From contig CAZBLR010000008.1 in the NCBI GenBank assembly GCA_964492895.1, positions 1 to 64,000 of the forward strand: a DNA stretch of 64,000 nt, in the 5' to 3' direction. The notes beneath the pieces were generated by a model, which saw nothing but the letters and a program-made list of their open reading frames with translations, searched no databases and had not been told where the DNA came from. The DNA comes from DATLWN01 sp964492895. Lineage in GTDB: Bacteria > Pseudomonadota > Zetaproteobacteria > Mariprofundales > Mariprofundaceae. The position numbers and the translations under genes were made by a program. Shown here piece after piece: positions 1 through 8,652 of the stretch. Numbering within the stretch: the first letter of the stretch is position 1; every line of letters begins with the position of its first letter.

Positions 1-902
1 GGTCCGGTCCAGCCCTTGGGCGAATTGAGCACGATCATCGGCCAGCGCGGGCGCGCCGGCTTGCCGTTCACGCGGGCGTCGTGCTGGATTTCATGGATCC
101 GCTCCACCGCCGCGTCGAGCGCCGCGGCCATCGCCTGGTGCATCGGCTCGGGCTCGCTTCCCTCGACGAACAGCGGCATCCAGCCATAACCTTGCAACAG
201 CTGCTCAAGCTCCTCGCGCTCGATGCGCGCGAGCACGGTCGGGTTGGCGATCTTGTAGCCGTTCAGATGCAGGATGGGCAGCACCGCGCCGTCGCTCGCC
301 GGATTGAGGAATTTGTTGGAATGCCACGACGTGGCGAGTGGCCCGGTCTCCGCCTCCCCGTCGCCGACCACGCAGGCAACGATCAGATCCGGATTGTCGA
401 ACACCGCGCCGAACGAATGGCTGAGCGAATAACCGAGCTCACCACCCTCGTGGATCGAACCCGGGCACTCGGGCGATGCGTGGCTCGGGATCCCACCCGG
501 AAAGGAGAACTGGGTGAACAGCCGGGTGAGCCCTGCCTCGTCCTGGCTGACATTGGGATAGACCTCGCTGTATGTTCCCTCGAGATAGGTGTTGCCCACC
601 ACCGCCGGGCCGCCGTGCCCGGGCCCCGAGACGTAGATCATGTCGAGGTCGTACTTCTTGATCACGCGGTTCAGGTGCGCGTAGATGAAGTTCTGGCCGG
701 GGGTTGTTCCCCAGTGACCGAGCAGCATGTGCTTCACGTCCGAGAGTTCGAGCGGGCGCTTGAGCAGCGGATTGTCGCGCAGGTAGATCTGGCCGACGGC
801 AAGATAGTTCGCCGCCCGCCAGTATGCATGGATGTGCTCCAGTTCCTGCGGGGACAACGGAGCGCTGCGCGTTTGGGTTGCGTCCTTGCTGCGCTTGTTC
901 AT
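1..902 (-). CDS. xfp: phosphoketolase, N-terminal part (runs off window)
   Basis: This thiamine-diphosphate enzyme cleaves xylulose 5-phosphate and/or fructose 6-phosphate to acetyl phosphate plus an aldose phosphate. Only about the first 300 residues of a family of roughly 800 are present; the gene continues beyond the left edge. Reading from the ATG at 902, the protein begins MNKRSKDATQ and contains HAYWRAANYLAVGQIYL, the GPGHGGPA segment followed by YLEGTYSEVYP, and the cofactor-region motif GDGEAETGPLATSWHSNKF. These are phosphoketolase hallmarks. An AGGAGG ribosome-binding site lies 5 bases before the ATG. The gene is the last visible member of the minus-strand cluster H+-ATPase, glgP, ackA, xfp and sits 29 bases after ackA, the enzyme that would convert its acetyl phosphate product into ATP. 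Family assignment is firm; substrate preference cannot be read. Confidence 0.95.
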   Translation of the reverse strand, partial: MNKRSKDATQTRSAPLSPQELEHIHAYWRAANYLAVGQIYLRDNPLLKRPLELSDVKHMLLGHWGTTPGQNFIYAHLNRVIKKYDLDMIYVSGPGHGGPAVVGNTYLEGTYSEVYPNVSQDEAGLTRLFTQFSFPGGIPSHASPECPGSIHEGGELGYSLSHSFGAVFDNPDLIVACVVGDGEAETGPLATSWHSNKFLNPASDGAVLPILHLNGYKIANPTVLARIEREELEQLLQGYGWMPLFVEGSEPEPMHQAMAAALDAAVERIHEIQHDARVNGKPARPRWPMIVLNSPKGWTG

Positions 903-931
903 GGCCGACCTCCTGTGCTTCCTTGTTGTCA

Positions 932-2119
932 TTATGGACTCACTACCCCGGCCAGCAAGGCGGCGGTGTGATGCGCGATCACCTGCTCCTCGTCCGTCGG
1001 CATCGCCCATGCCGATACCGGGCTGGAGGCCGTGCTGATGCGCAGGGCGTTCTCGCGGTTGGCCTGCGCATCGAGCTCGATGCCGAGCCAGGCGGCTTCC
1101 CGGCAGATGCGTTCCCGTACCGGGGCGGCATGCATGCCGATGCCGCCGGTGAGGATCACGGCGTCCAGGCCACCCAGCGCCGCCGCCAGGGAGCCCAGCT
1201 CACGGCCGATGCGGTAGCAGAAGATGTCGATCGCCGCCTGTGCCCTTGCATCGGTACTGGCGAGCAGGGTGCGCATGTCGTCGCTGATCCCCGACAGCCC
1301 CAGCAGTCCCGATCGCTGATGCAGCAGATCGGAGACTTCCGGGGCCGCCATGCCGTGCGCCAGCAGGTACAGGACGACGGCCGGATCGATCGCGCCGCTT
1401 CGTGTACCCATCGGCAGGCCGTCCAGCGGCGTGAAGCCCATGGTGGTGGCGATGCCCTGTCCGTCTTTCACCGCGCACATGCTGACGCCGTGGCCCAGAT
1501 GGGCGATGACCACCCTGCCGCCGGCAGCCTCGCCCAGATGCGCGGGCATGGCGCGTACGATCGATTCGTAGGACAGGCCGTGGAAACCGTATCGCCGTAT
1601 CCCCTGGTGCAGCAAGGCATCCGGCAGCGCCAGGCGGTATTCCCGCGCCGGCATGGTGGCGTGGAAGGCCGTGTCGAAACAGGCCACCTGCGGCAGCTGC
1701 GGGTAGCGCGCCGCCAGGGCCTCGATGGCGTGCAGGGCATAGGGCTGGTGCAGGGGCGCCAGCGGTATCAGCGCCTTCAGGCGAGCCAGCACCGCATCGT
1801 CCACGCGCACCGGCTGGCAGAACTCGGTGCCGCCGTGCACCACGCGGTGGCCGGCGGCCGTCAGCTGCCAGCCCGACGTTTCACGCTCCAGCCAATCGAG
1901 GATGATATGCAGGGCCTGGCCGTGGCTGTCCACGGTGACCGTGAGGTTCGTGATGCCGGCGGCTTGCGCACCCAGGACGGTGAATGCCGCCTGCGATCCG
2001 CCGATGCCGGAGATCGAACCGGAAAACAGCTGCGCACGGATGGCTTCCGCCGCCAGGGGAAAGAGCGCGAACTTGATGCTGGAAGAGCCGGCATTGTACA
2101 CGAGGATGGCGTCGCTCAC
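932..2119 (-). CDS. ackA: acetate kinase
   Basis: Acetate kinase interconverts acetyl phosphate plus ADP and acetate plus ATP in the cytoplasm. The protein is 395 residues, the usual length for AckA. Visible family motifs are VYNAGSSSIKFALF at the N-terminus (ASKHA fold), GHRVVHGG, FDTAFHATMP, RYGFHGLSYESI, GTRSGAIDPAV and LTGGIGMHA. The start is taken as GTG at 2119 because the family N-terminus begins right there; the open frame continues upstream into glgP without a better start. The gene lies 34 bases after glgP and 29 bases before xfp on the same strand, so its likely role here is energy recovery from phosphoketolase-derived acetyl phosphate. No phosphotransacetylase is visible nearby. 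Confidence 0.95.
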   Translation of the reverse strand: MSDAILVYNAGSSSIKFALFPLAAEAIRAQLFSGSISGIGGSQAAFTVLGAQAAGITNLTVTVDSHGQALHIILDWLERETSGWQLTAAGHRVVHGGTEFCQPVRVDDAVLARLKALIPLAPLHQPYALHAIEALAARYPQLPQVACFDTAFHATMPAREYRLALPDALLHQGIRRYGFHGLSYESIVRAMPAHLGEAAGGRVVIAHLGHGVSMCAVKDGQGIATTMGFTPLDGLPMGTRSGAIDPAVVLYLLAHGMAAPEVSDLLHQRSGLLGLSGISDDMRTLLASTDARAQAAIDIFCYRIGRELGSLAAALGGLDAVILTGGIGMHAAPVRERICREAAWLGIELDAQANRENALRISTASSPVSAWAMPTDEEQVIAHHTAALLAGVVSP

Positions 2120-2153
2120 GGATACCGACCCCGGGGTTGGCCGCCGCTTGTGA

Positions 2154-4667
2154 TCATCGGGCCCATAGGATGAAGTGGGCATCGAGCGGCACCACGGCCG
2201 CCTCGTGGGCAGGAATGATGCGCGGGGTATAATCCGATGCGGGCCGTCCTCCCGGAACGCTGCCCTGGAATGTGTACGCATTCGCCGTTCCGGCGAGCGG
2301 GGCGCCGCGCTCCAGCGCCTGCCGGAACGGTTCGCCGCCGTCGACCGGATCGGCATACATCTCCACGCTGACGAATTCCGGCGGCAGCTCATCCAGATAG
2401 ACCTGAACCTCGACATGAACACCGTCCTCGTCGGGGGACGAGGTCACGTTGCCGAAGCGCAGCTGTTGCCAATGCCGGGTCAGCCGGCGATACCAATCCT
2501 CAAGTGCGGCCCCGGTACCGGCGGCCCGACGGCGGTAGGCCTCGGCCAGGGGCAGGTAATAGGTATCGACATATTCCCGCAGCATGCGGTTGCTGGAGAA
2601 CTGCGTGGTCAGCCGCGACATGCTTTCGCGCATGCGGCCGATCCATTCCTGCGGCAGGCCGTTTTCGTCGCGACGGTAGAATGTCGGGATCACGTCGGTT
2701 TCCAGCAATTGATAGAGCTGCTCCGCCTCCACGCTATCCCAGGCTGCGGCATCCTCGTGTTCGCAGCCATCGCCCAGCGCCCAGCCGACGCCCGGCGTAA
2801 AGGCCTCCGCCCACCAGCCGTCCAGTTCGGACAGGTTCAGGCCGCCGTTGACCAGCACCTTCATGCCGCTGGTGCCGCTGGCCTCCCAGGGGCGGCGCGG
2901 GGTGTTGATCCAGACGTCCACGCCCTGGGTGAGCTGTTCGGCCACGGAGAGGTCGTAGTCTTCCACGAAGACCACGCGTCCGTTCACCTCGGGGCGTTCG
3001 AGAAATGCCTGCCATTGGTGCAGCAGACGCTTGCCCTCAGCATCGCGGGGGTGCGCCTTGCCGGCGATGACCAGTTGCACCGGCCGCTCATGGTTGCAAA
3101 GCAGGCGCTGCAGCCTTTCCGGGTCGCGCAGCAACAGGTTGGTGCGTTTGTATTCGGCGAAGCGCCGGGCGAAGCCCAGGGTCAGCGCATCCGGGTCCAG
3201 CAGTCCGGCATATTCGCGCGCCTGCTCCCTGCCGGTGCCGTGGCCGCGGCGCTGGCGTTCCAGCCGACTGCGCAGGAAATCCACCAGCCTCTGGCGCCCG
3301 TCGTTGCGAAAACGCCACAGGACTTCGCCCCCCAGTTGCCGGAGACCGGGTTCCAGTGTATCCAGCGAACCCAGCCAGCGGGTCTTGCCGCAGGCCTCGG
3401 TCCACAGCGCGTCGGCGGCGGCCGAATCCCAGCTCGGGACATGCACGCCGTTGGTGACATGGCCCACCGGCACCTCATGCTCCGGCCAGTGGGGAAACAG
3501 GGGCTGGAAGATGCGCCGGCTGACCTCGCCGTGCAGATGGCTGACGCCGTTGACAGCACCGGCGCCCCGCACCGCGAGGTAGGCCATGTTGAACGGCGCA
3601 TCGGCATCGTTGGGATTGCTGCGTCCGAGGGCAAGAATATCCTCGATAGCCACGCCCAGCTTCTCGGCATATTCCCGGAAATACAGCGAGAACAGATCGG
3701 GGGCGAAACGGTCGAAGCCTGCCGCCACCGGCGTATGCGTCGTGAACAGGTTGCCGGCCCGGGTCACACGCAGGGCGGTCTGGAAGGGTTGGCCGCTATG
3801 CTCCATGAAATGGCGGATGCGTTCGAGGATGGCGAAGGCCGCATGCCCCTCGTTGAGGTGGCAGACCGGACAGTCCATGCCGAGCCGTTCCAGCAGACGC
3901 CAGCCGCCGATACCCAGGACCATCTCCTGCTGCAGGCGCATCTCCGGTCCGCCGCCGTACAGTTCGCTGGTGATACTGCGGTCGCCGGGATAGTTGAACG
4001 GATCGTTGCTGTCGAGCAGCAGCAGCGAGCGTCGCCCCACCCGGGCCAGCCAGGTGCGCAGCCGCAACCGCCGCCCGGGCAGTTCGATCGCGATGCGCAC
4101 CCATTCGCCGTTGTCATCCCGCAACGGCACAACCGGCAGCATGCTCGGGTCGTTGAAGGGATAGAACTCCAGCTGTTCGCCGTTGGCGTTCAATGCCTGC
4201 CGGAAATAGCCCTGCTGGTACAGCAGGCCCACGCCGATGAGCGGCACATCCAGATCGCAGGCCGTTTTCATATGGTCGCCCGCCAGCACCCCCAGGCCGC
4301 CGGAGTAGATCGGAAGCGATTCGCTCAGCCCGAATTCCATGCTGAAGTAGGCGATCTGGCCGGATAGCTCGCCCTGATGCCGGGAGGAAAACCAGGTCTC
4401 CGCCCGGTAGTACTCGTCACAGGCGAGCATCTGCTGCTTCAACGCCTCCAGGAACCGGCCGTCCGCCGCCAGTTCGGCCAGCCGCTGGTCGGAAACGGAT
4501 TCGAGGATCAGCCAGGGATTGCCCGTGATCGCCCATTGTTCGGCGTCCACCGTCTGCCACAGCTCGTCGGTACCGTGGTGCCAGGTCCAGCGCAGGTCCA
4601 GGGCGAGGGTGGCCAGGCCTTCCAGGGGCTCGGGCAAGGTGCGCGGGAGATAGTGATTAAGCTGCAT
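2154..4667 (-). CDS. glgP: alpha-glucan (glycogen/maltodextrin) phosphorylase
   Basis: An 837-residue PLP-dependent phosphorylase that releases glucose 1-phosphate from alpha-1,4-glucans. Evidence includes YFSMEFGLSESLPIYSGGLGVLAGDH near residues 105-135, typical of the shorter DUF3417-type alpha-glucan phosphorylases, and HLNEGHAAFAILE and TTHTPVAAGFDRF in the catalytic core. The PLP site is in the motif EASGTSGMKVLVNGG, whose lysine would carry the cofactor. The N-terminus MQLNHYLPRTLPEPLEGLATLALDLRWTWH matches the family start. The gene sits 30 bases downstream of the H+-ATPase gene and 34 bases upstream of ackA, which suggests co-transcription. It would feed glucose phosphate into the phosphoketolase route encoded downstream. 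Confidence 0.93.
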   Translation of the reverse strand: MQLNHYLPRTLPEPLEGLATLALDLRWTWHHGTDELWQTVDAEQWAITGNPWLILESVSDQRLAELAADGRFLEALKQQMLACDEYYRAETWFSSRHQGELSGQIAYFSMEFGLSESLPIYSGGLGVLAGDHMKTACDLDVPLIGVGLLYQQGYFRQALNANGEQLEFYPFNDPSMLPVVPLRDDNGEWVRIAIELPGRRLRLRTWLARVGRRSLLLLDSNDPFNYPGDRSITSELYGGGPEMRLQQEMVLGIGGWRLLERLGMDCPVCHLNEGHAAFAILERIRHFMEHSGQPFQTALRVTRAGNLFTTHTPVAAGFDRFAPDLFSLYFREYAEKLGVAIEDILALGRSNPNDADAPFNMAYLAVRGAGAVNGVSHLHGEVSRRIFQPLFPHWPEHEVPVGHVTNGVHVPSWDSAAADALWTEACGKTRWLGSLDTLEPGLRQLGGEVLWRFRNDGRQRLVDFLRSRLERQRRGHGTGREQAREYAGLLDPDALTLGFARRFAEYKRTNLLLRDPERLQRLLCNHERPVQLVIAGKAHPRDAEGKRLLHQWQAFLERPEVNGRVVFVEDYDLSVAEQLTQGVDVWINTPRRPWEASGTSGMKVLVNGGLNLSELDGWWAEAFTPGVGWALGDGCEHEDAAAWDSVEAEQLYQLLETDVIPTFYRRDENGLPQEWIGRMRESMSRLTTQFSSNRMLREYVDTYYLPLAEAYRRRAAGTGAALEDWYRRLTRHWQQLRFGNVTSSPDEDGVHVEVQVYLDELPPEFVSVEMYADPVDGGEPFRQALERGAPLAGTANAYTFQGSVPGGRPASDYTPRIIPAHEAAVVPLDAHFILWAR

Positions 4668-4697
4668 GCCGGAACACAGGTTGGCGACGCTTCCATA

Positions 4698-7355
4698 TCA
4701 CGGGGATCTTCTCCTGCCGCCATCCCGCCGGGCGGTCTTGACGGTGGTCGCCGAGGCGTGGGAGGTGATCGGCTGATGGACGCGGGCCAGGAAATCCCGG
4801 TGGCGTGACGGGGTGTGTTCGAGGTGGCGATAGACCATCAGCTTGGCCCAGTCGGTGAGTAGGGCCCAGGTGAAGGAATAGGCCCAGATCAGGCCGATGG
4901 CCTCCCAGCTGATGGGGGTGACCAGGCCGAAGAACCCGTAGGCCACGAGGAACGTGGCCGCCACCTTGGTGCCCACGGCGGACCAGATCATGATCGGAGC
5001 GGGATAGGGCTTCTTGAGGAAGAAGCCCTTGCTGCGCGAGATGAACAGCGTCAGGTGTCCGGCGACGGCCATCTTCAGGAAGATGAAGCTTTGCACCTCG
5101 GGGATGGTCATGTGCAGGACGTCCACGGCCAGGTACAGCATCAGAAAGCTGCCGGCAACCCCGGTCAGGCCCATCACCGTGGAAACGAGGATCACCCGGT
5201 GCATCTCCCAGCGCACCGGCTCGGGGTCCAGCGCCGTATGGTCGTAGGCGATGGTCATGATCGGCACGTCGTTGAAGAAGGCGAGCAGGATGATCATGAT
5301 CGCCGTGATCGGGTAGAAGTTGAACACCAGCATGGCGAGTACGACGAAGACCATGATGCGGATGGTCTCGGTGATGCGGTAGATGGCGTAGGAATTCATG
5401 CGCTCGAAGATGCGCCTGGCCTCCTCGATGGCGCGCACGATCACCGACAGGCCGGGGGCCGTGAGCACGAGATCCGCGGCGGCGCGGGCAGCGTCGGTCG
5501 CCCCTGAGACGGCGATACCCACCTCGGCCTGTTTCAGGGCCGGGGCATCGTTGACGCCGTCGCCGGTCATGCCGACGATGTGCCCCCTGGACTGCAGCGC
5601 CTTGACGATATTGAACTTGTGCTCGGGAAAGACCTGGGCGAAGCCGTCGCAGTTTTCCACCTGCTCGGCGGTAGCCTTGTTCATGGCGGCCGTGTTTTGA
5701 TCGTCGAACAGATTGCCGGCCAGGAGGATGTTTTGCCCCAATGTCAGCTTGCTGGCCATCTCGCGGGCGATGGCCAGGTTGTCACCGGTGACCATCTTCA
5801 ACTGCACCCCGTGTTTCTCGGCATCCTGGATGGTGTTGACCGAGTCCTCCCGCGGCGGATCGAACAGCGGCAGGATGCCCAGGAACGACCACGCCCCCTC
5901 GCCCTCGGCGCGGGCCACGCCCAGGGTGCGATAGCCCTTGGCGGCGAAGGCGTTGACCGCCTGTTCCGCCTTGGTGCGCGTATCATCGTCGACCTGCGAC
6001 AGACCCAGGATCACCTGCGGCGCCCCCTTGGTGACCCTGAAGCTGTGGCCGCTGTGATCCTCGATGGTGGCCTCGGTGCGCTTGCCCACGGGATCGAAGG
6101 GCACGAACCTCGTCTGGCGGTATCCGTCGAGGGCATTGGCCTGGTGCAGGCCGCCGAGCACCGCCAGATCGATCGCATCCTGATCCTCCGCCTTCGAGGC
6201 CAGAGAGGCCGCCAGCAGCAACGCGTCGATGTCCTTGGCGCCGAGCAGCAGCGGCTCGCCGAGGGTCAGCTTGTTCTGGGTCAGGGTGCCGGTCTTGTCG
6301 GAGCACAGAATGTCCATGCCGGCCATCTCCTCGATGGCTTCCAGGCGCGACAGGATGGCCTTCATCCGGGACAGGGACATGGCGCCCACGGCCATGGTGA
6401 CCGACAGCACGGCCGGCATGGCCACGGGGATGGAGGCCACGACCAGGATCAGCGCGAACTGAACCAGTTCCAGGAAATGCGCATGGCGGAACAGCTGGAC
6501 GATGATCAACATCGCCGCCAGTCCGAGGCTGAGATAGATCAGGTAGTCGCCGATGCGCAGCACCGCCTTCTGGAAATGCGATACCGTGCTGGCGGACTCC
6601 ACCAGCTTGGCCGTTTGCCCGAAATAGGTGTTTGAACCGGTGCCGGTGACCAGGGCCACCATCTCCCCCTGCTTGGCCACCGATCCCGAATAGGCGACAT
6701 CGCCGCTCTTTTTGTTCACGGGCAGGGATTCCCCGGTCAGGGCGGACTGGTCGACGCTCAGATAGTCGCCCTCGAAGAGCTTGACGTCGGCCGGGATGAT
6801 GTCGCCGAGGCGCAGGCGCACCACGTCACCGGGAACCAGCTGCTTGGCGTCGATTTCGTGCCAGGCCTTGTCGCGCAACACCCGGCTTCTGAGCGCCAGA
6901 CTCTGCTTCAGGGCTTCCACGGCGTTGCCGGCCTTGTATTCCTGCCAGAATCCGACTGCGGCATTGAAGATCAACAGGGTCAGGATGATCGAGAAATCGG
7001 CCCAATGGCGGACGACCAGGGACAGGATGGCGGCAACCTCGATCATCCAGGGAATGGGGCCCCAGAAGTAGCCCAGGAATTTGAGCAGGGGGCTGACCTT
7101 CTTTTCTTCCAGCGCATTGGGCCCGTAGTGTGCCAGCCGCTGTGCCGCTTCCTGGGCGCTCAGGCCGCTGTCGGCGGCGCTGGCCAGGGCCTCGAACAGC
7201 GCGTCAGCACTCATCTTTTCGGCGTCTTCCTTGTTCAGTAGCGTCGGCATGGGGTTCGACATGGCCATGGTTCCTTTCCCTGGGGTGAGTGGCCGCCGCA
7301 CGGCTTGATCCATCGAATCCATCATAGTCCCTTTCCCCTTAGGTTGGGAGGGCAC
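4698..7355 (-). CDS. P-type H+-transporting ATPase (plasma-membrane type, P3A)
   Basis: An ATP-driven cation pump of about 885 residues in the inner membrane. Motifs seen: TGES in the actuator domain (ALTGESLPVNKKSGD), the phosphorylation site CSDKTGTLTQNKL, the hinge TGDGVNDAPALKQAEVGIAVSGATDAA, and the M6-like segment FFNDVPIMTIAYD, which carries the Asp typical of proton pumps rather than Ca, Cu or Zn pumps. The N-terminal cation-ATPase domain reads SADSGLSAQEAAQRLAHYGPNAL. The GTG start at 7355 has AAGGAG six bases upstream; an ATG at 7325 and an ATG at 7268 also have purine-rich sites, so the first 30 residues are uncertain. It is the first gene of the H+-ATPase-glgP-ackA-xfp cluster. 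Proton export for pH homeostasis is the likely role. Confidence 0.9.
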   Translation of the reverse strand: MPSQPKGKGTMMDSMDQAVRRPLTPGKGTMAMSNPMPTLLNKEDAEKMSADALFEALASAADSGLSAQEAAQRLAHYGPNALEEKKVSPLLKFLGYFWGPIPWMIEVAAILSLVVRHWADFSIILTLLIFNAAVGFWQEYKAGNAVEALKQSLALRSRVLRDKAWHEIDAKQLVPGDVVRLRLGDIIPADVKLFEGDYLSVDQSALTGESLPVNKKSGDVAYSGSVAKQGEMVALVTGTGSNTYFGQTAKLVESASTVSHFQKAVLRIGDYLIYLSLGLAAMLIIVQLFRHAHFLELVQFALILVVASIPVAMPAVLSVTMAVGAMSLSRMKAILSRLEAIEEMAGMDILCSDKTGTLTQNKLTLGEPLLLGAKDIDALLLAASLASKAEDQDAIDLAVLGGLHQANALDGYRQTRFVPFDPVGKRTEATIEDHSGHSFRVTKGAPQVILGLSQVDDDTRTKAEQAVNAFAAKGYRTLGVARAEGEGAWSFLGILPLFDPPREDSVNTIQDAEKHGVQLKMVTGDNLAIAREMASKLTLGQNILLAGNLFDDQNTAAMNKATAEQVENCDGFAQVFPEHKFNIVKALQSRGHIVGMTGDGVNDAPALKQAEVGIAVSGATDAARAAADLVLTAPGLSVIVRAIEEARRIFERMNSYAIYRITETIRIMVFVVLAMLVFNFYPITAIMIILLAFFNDVPIMTIAYDHTALDPEPVRWEMHRVILVSTVMGLTGVAGSFLMLYLAVDVLHMTIPEVQSFIFLKMAVAGHLTLFISRSKGFFLKKPYPAPIMIWSAVGTKVAATFLVAYGFFGLVTPISWEAIGLIWAYSFTWALLTDWAKLMVYRHLEHTPSRHRDFLARVHQPITSHASATTVKTARRDGGRRRSP

Positions 7356-7528
7356 TCCACTCTCCTTGACAGCAAGCGGAGGCTATGCCCTTGTCCGGGT
7401 ACGGGTGTCGCGGGTGGCTGGCGGGCCCAGGGTCTGGCCATTATCATCATCCATCGCCTTGTGGGCGAATCCATCCAGGGTTCTTGCGGCGCCGGCCGTC
7501 GGGAGATCCTGCAACAGGAGCGCCAAGG

Positions 7529-8647
7529 ATGCCTGGCTCCCGGAGGAGATCCGCCTCGCTGCGGTTCATGCTGATCCTGCTGGCCTATGGCGGCATCCAG
7601 TTCTACGTGGCCGACAAGGCCATCCGCATGCTCGGCGTTTCCGGCTGGGACGGGTTGCCGGCCGTGTGGGCGGTGGCCATGCTGTTCGCTCCGTTCCTGC
7701 TCTGGCGGCTGGAGAGCCATAGCGCCTACCATCGCCTGGCCGTGGTCGGTGCCTGGCTCGTGTATGGCTGGATGGGCTTTTCCTTCCTGTTCTTCTGGAT
7801 CGGATTGGCGTTGTCGTGCTACGACTGGCTGGTGAGCCTGGCGGGTAGGGATACGCTGTTCGCACCGTCCACGTTCCTGGCCCTGTCGGCGGCCACCATC
7901 GCCGCATGGCTCTACGGCTTCACGGCGGCCAGGAGAATCCGGGTCGAGCGGGTCGCGATCGCGTCCGACAGGCTGCCCAAGGATTTTCCGGGAATCCGCA
8001 TTGCCCAGATCTCCGATCTGCACCTCGGCATCATGGCCGGCAAGCGAAGGCTGGATCATGTGATCAGGCGCATCCGGCAGCTCGATGCCGACATGCTGAT
8101 CTCGACCGGCGATCTGGTGGATGCCCAGGCGCATTTCCTGGACGGGCTGTCCGCCCGCTTTGCGGCGCTGCATCCCCGTTACGGCAAGTTCGCCATCACC
8201 GGCAACCACGAGCGCTACGCGGGCCTGGACCATGCCCTGGAGTTCCATGCCCAATGCGGGTTCCGGCTGCTGCGCGGGGAGGCGGTGGACGTGGGCGGCA
8301 TCGTGCTGGCCGGCGTCGACGACCCGGCCGTATCGGCCTCGACGGCGGAAGAGGAAGCGAAGCTGCTGGCCGGGATTCCGGCCGACCGCTTCGTGATCCT
8401 GCTCAAACACCAGCCCAATATCGCGCCCGGGGAGCGATTCGACCTGCAGCTTTCCGGGCATACGCACAAGGGCCAGATCTTCCCGTTCGGCCTGCTCGTC
8501 AGGCTGACGTATCCGGTGGTGGCGGGGCTGCATGTCCTGGCCGGCGGGGCGCGCATCTACGTTAGCCGTGGCACCGGCACCTGGGGGCCGCCCATCCGCA
8601 TCTTCTCGCCGCCGGAAATCACCCTGATCGAACTGACGAGGCCGTAA
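7529..8647 (+). CDS. membrane-anchored metallophosphoesterase (YaeI/YkuE-like)
   Basis: A 372-residue protein with about four hydrophobic N-terminal segments (LRFMLILLAYGGIQFYVA onwards to roughly residue 130) followed by a calcineurin-like phosphoesterase domain. The metal-binding signature is complete: ISDLHLG (DxH), STGDLVD (GDxxD), TGNHERY (GNHE), LLKHQPN and LSGHTHKGQ (GHxH). The ATG at 7529 is preferred because CAGGAG lies 8 bases upstream. Relatives hydrolyse phosphodiesters, including lipid-linked substrates, but the substrate cannot be deduced here. It is divergent from the H+-ATPase gene and 5 bases upstream of the MFS gene, so the two probably form an operon. Confidence 0.85.
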   Translation: MPGSRRRSASLRFMLILLAYGGIQFYVADKAIRMLGVSGWDGLPAVWAVAMLFAPFLLWRLESHSAYHRLAVVGAWLVYGWMGFSFLFFWIGLALSCYDWLVSLAGRDTLFAPSTFLALSAATIAAWLYGFTAARRIRVERVAIASDRLPKDFPGIRIAQISDLHLGIMAGKRRLDHVIRRIRQLDADMLISTGDLVDAQAHFLDGLSARFAALHPRYGKFAITGNHERYAGLDHALEFHAQCGFRLLRGEAVDVGGIVLAGVDDPAVSASTAEEEAKLLAGIPADRFVILLKHQPNIAPGERFDLQLSGHTHKGQIFPFGLLVRLTYPVVAGLHVLAGGARIYVSRGTGTWGPPIRIFSPPEITLIELTRP

Positions 8648-8652
8648 CGGCG

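Noticed and set aside
2175..4367. 730-codon open frame on the plus strand
   Set aside because: Antisense of glgP; no family motif, while glgP motifs are complete.
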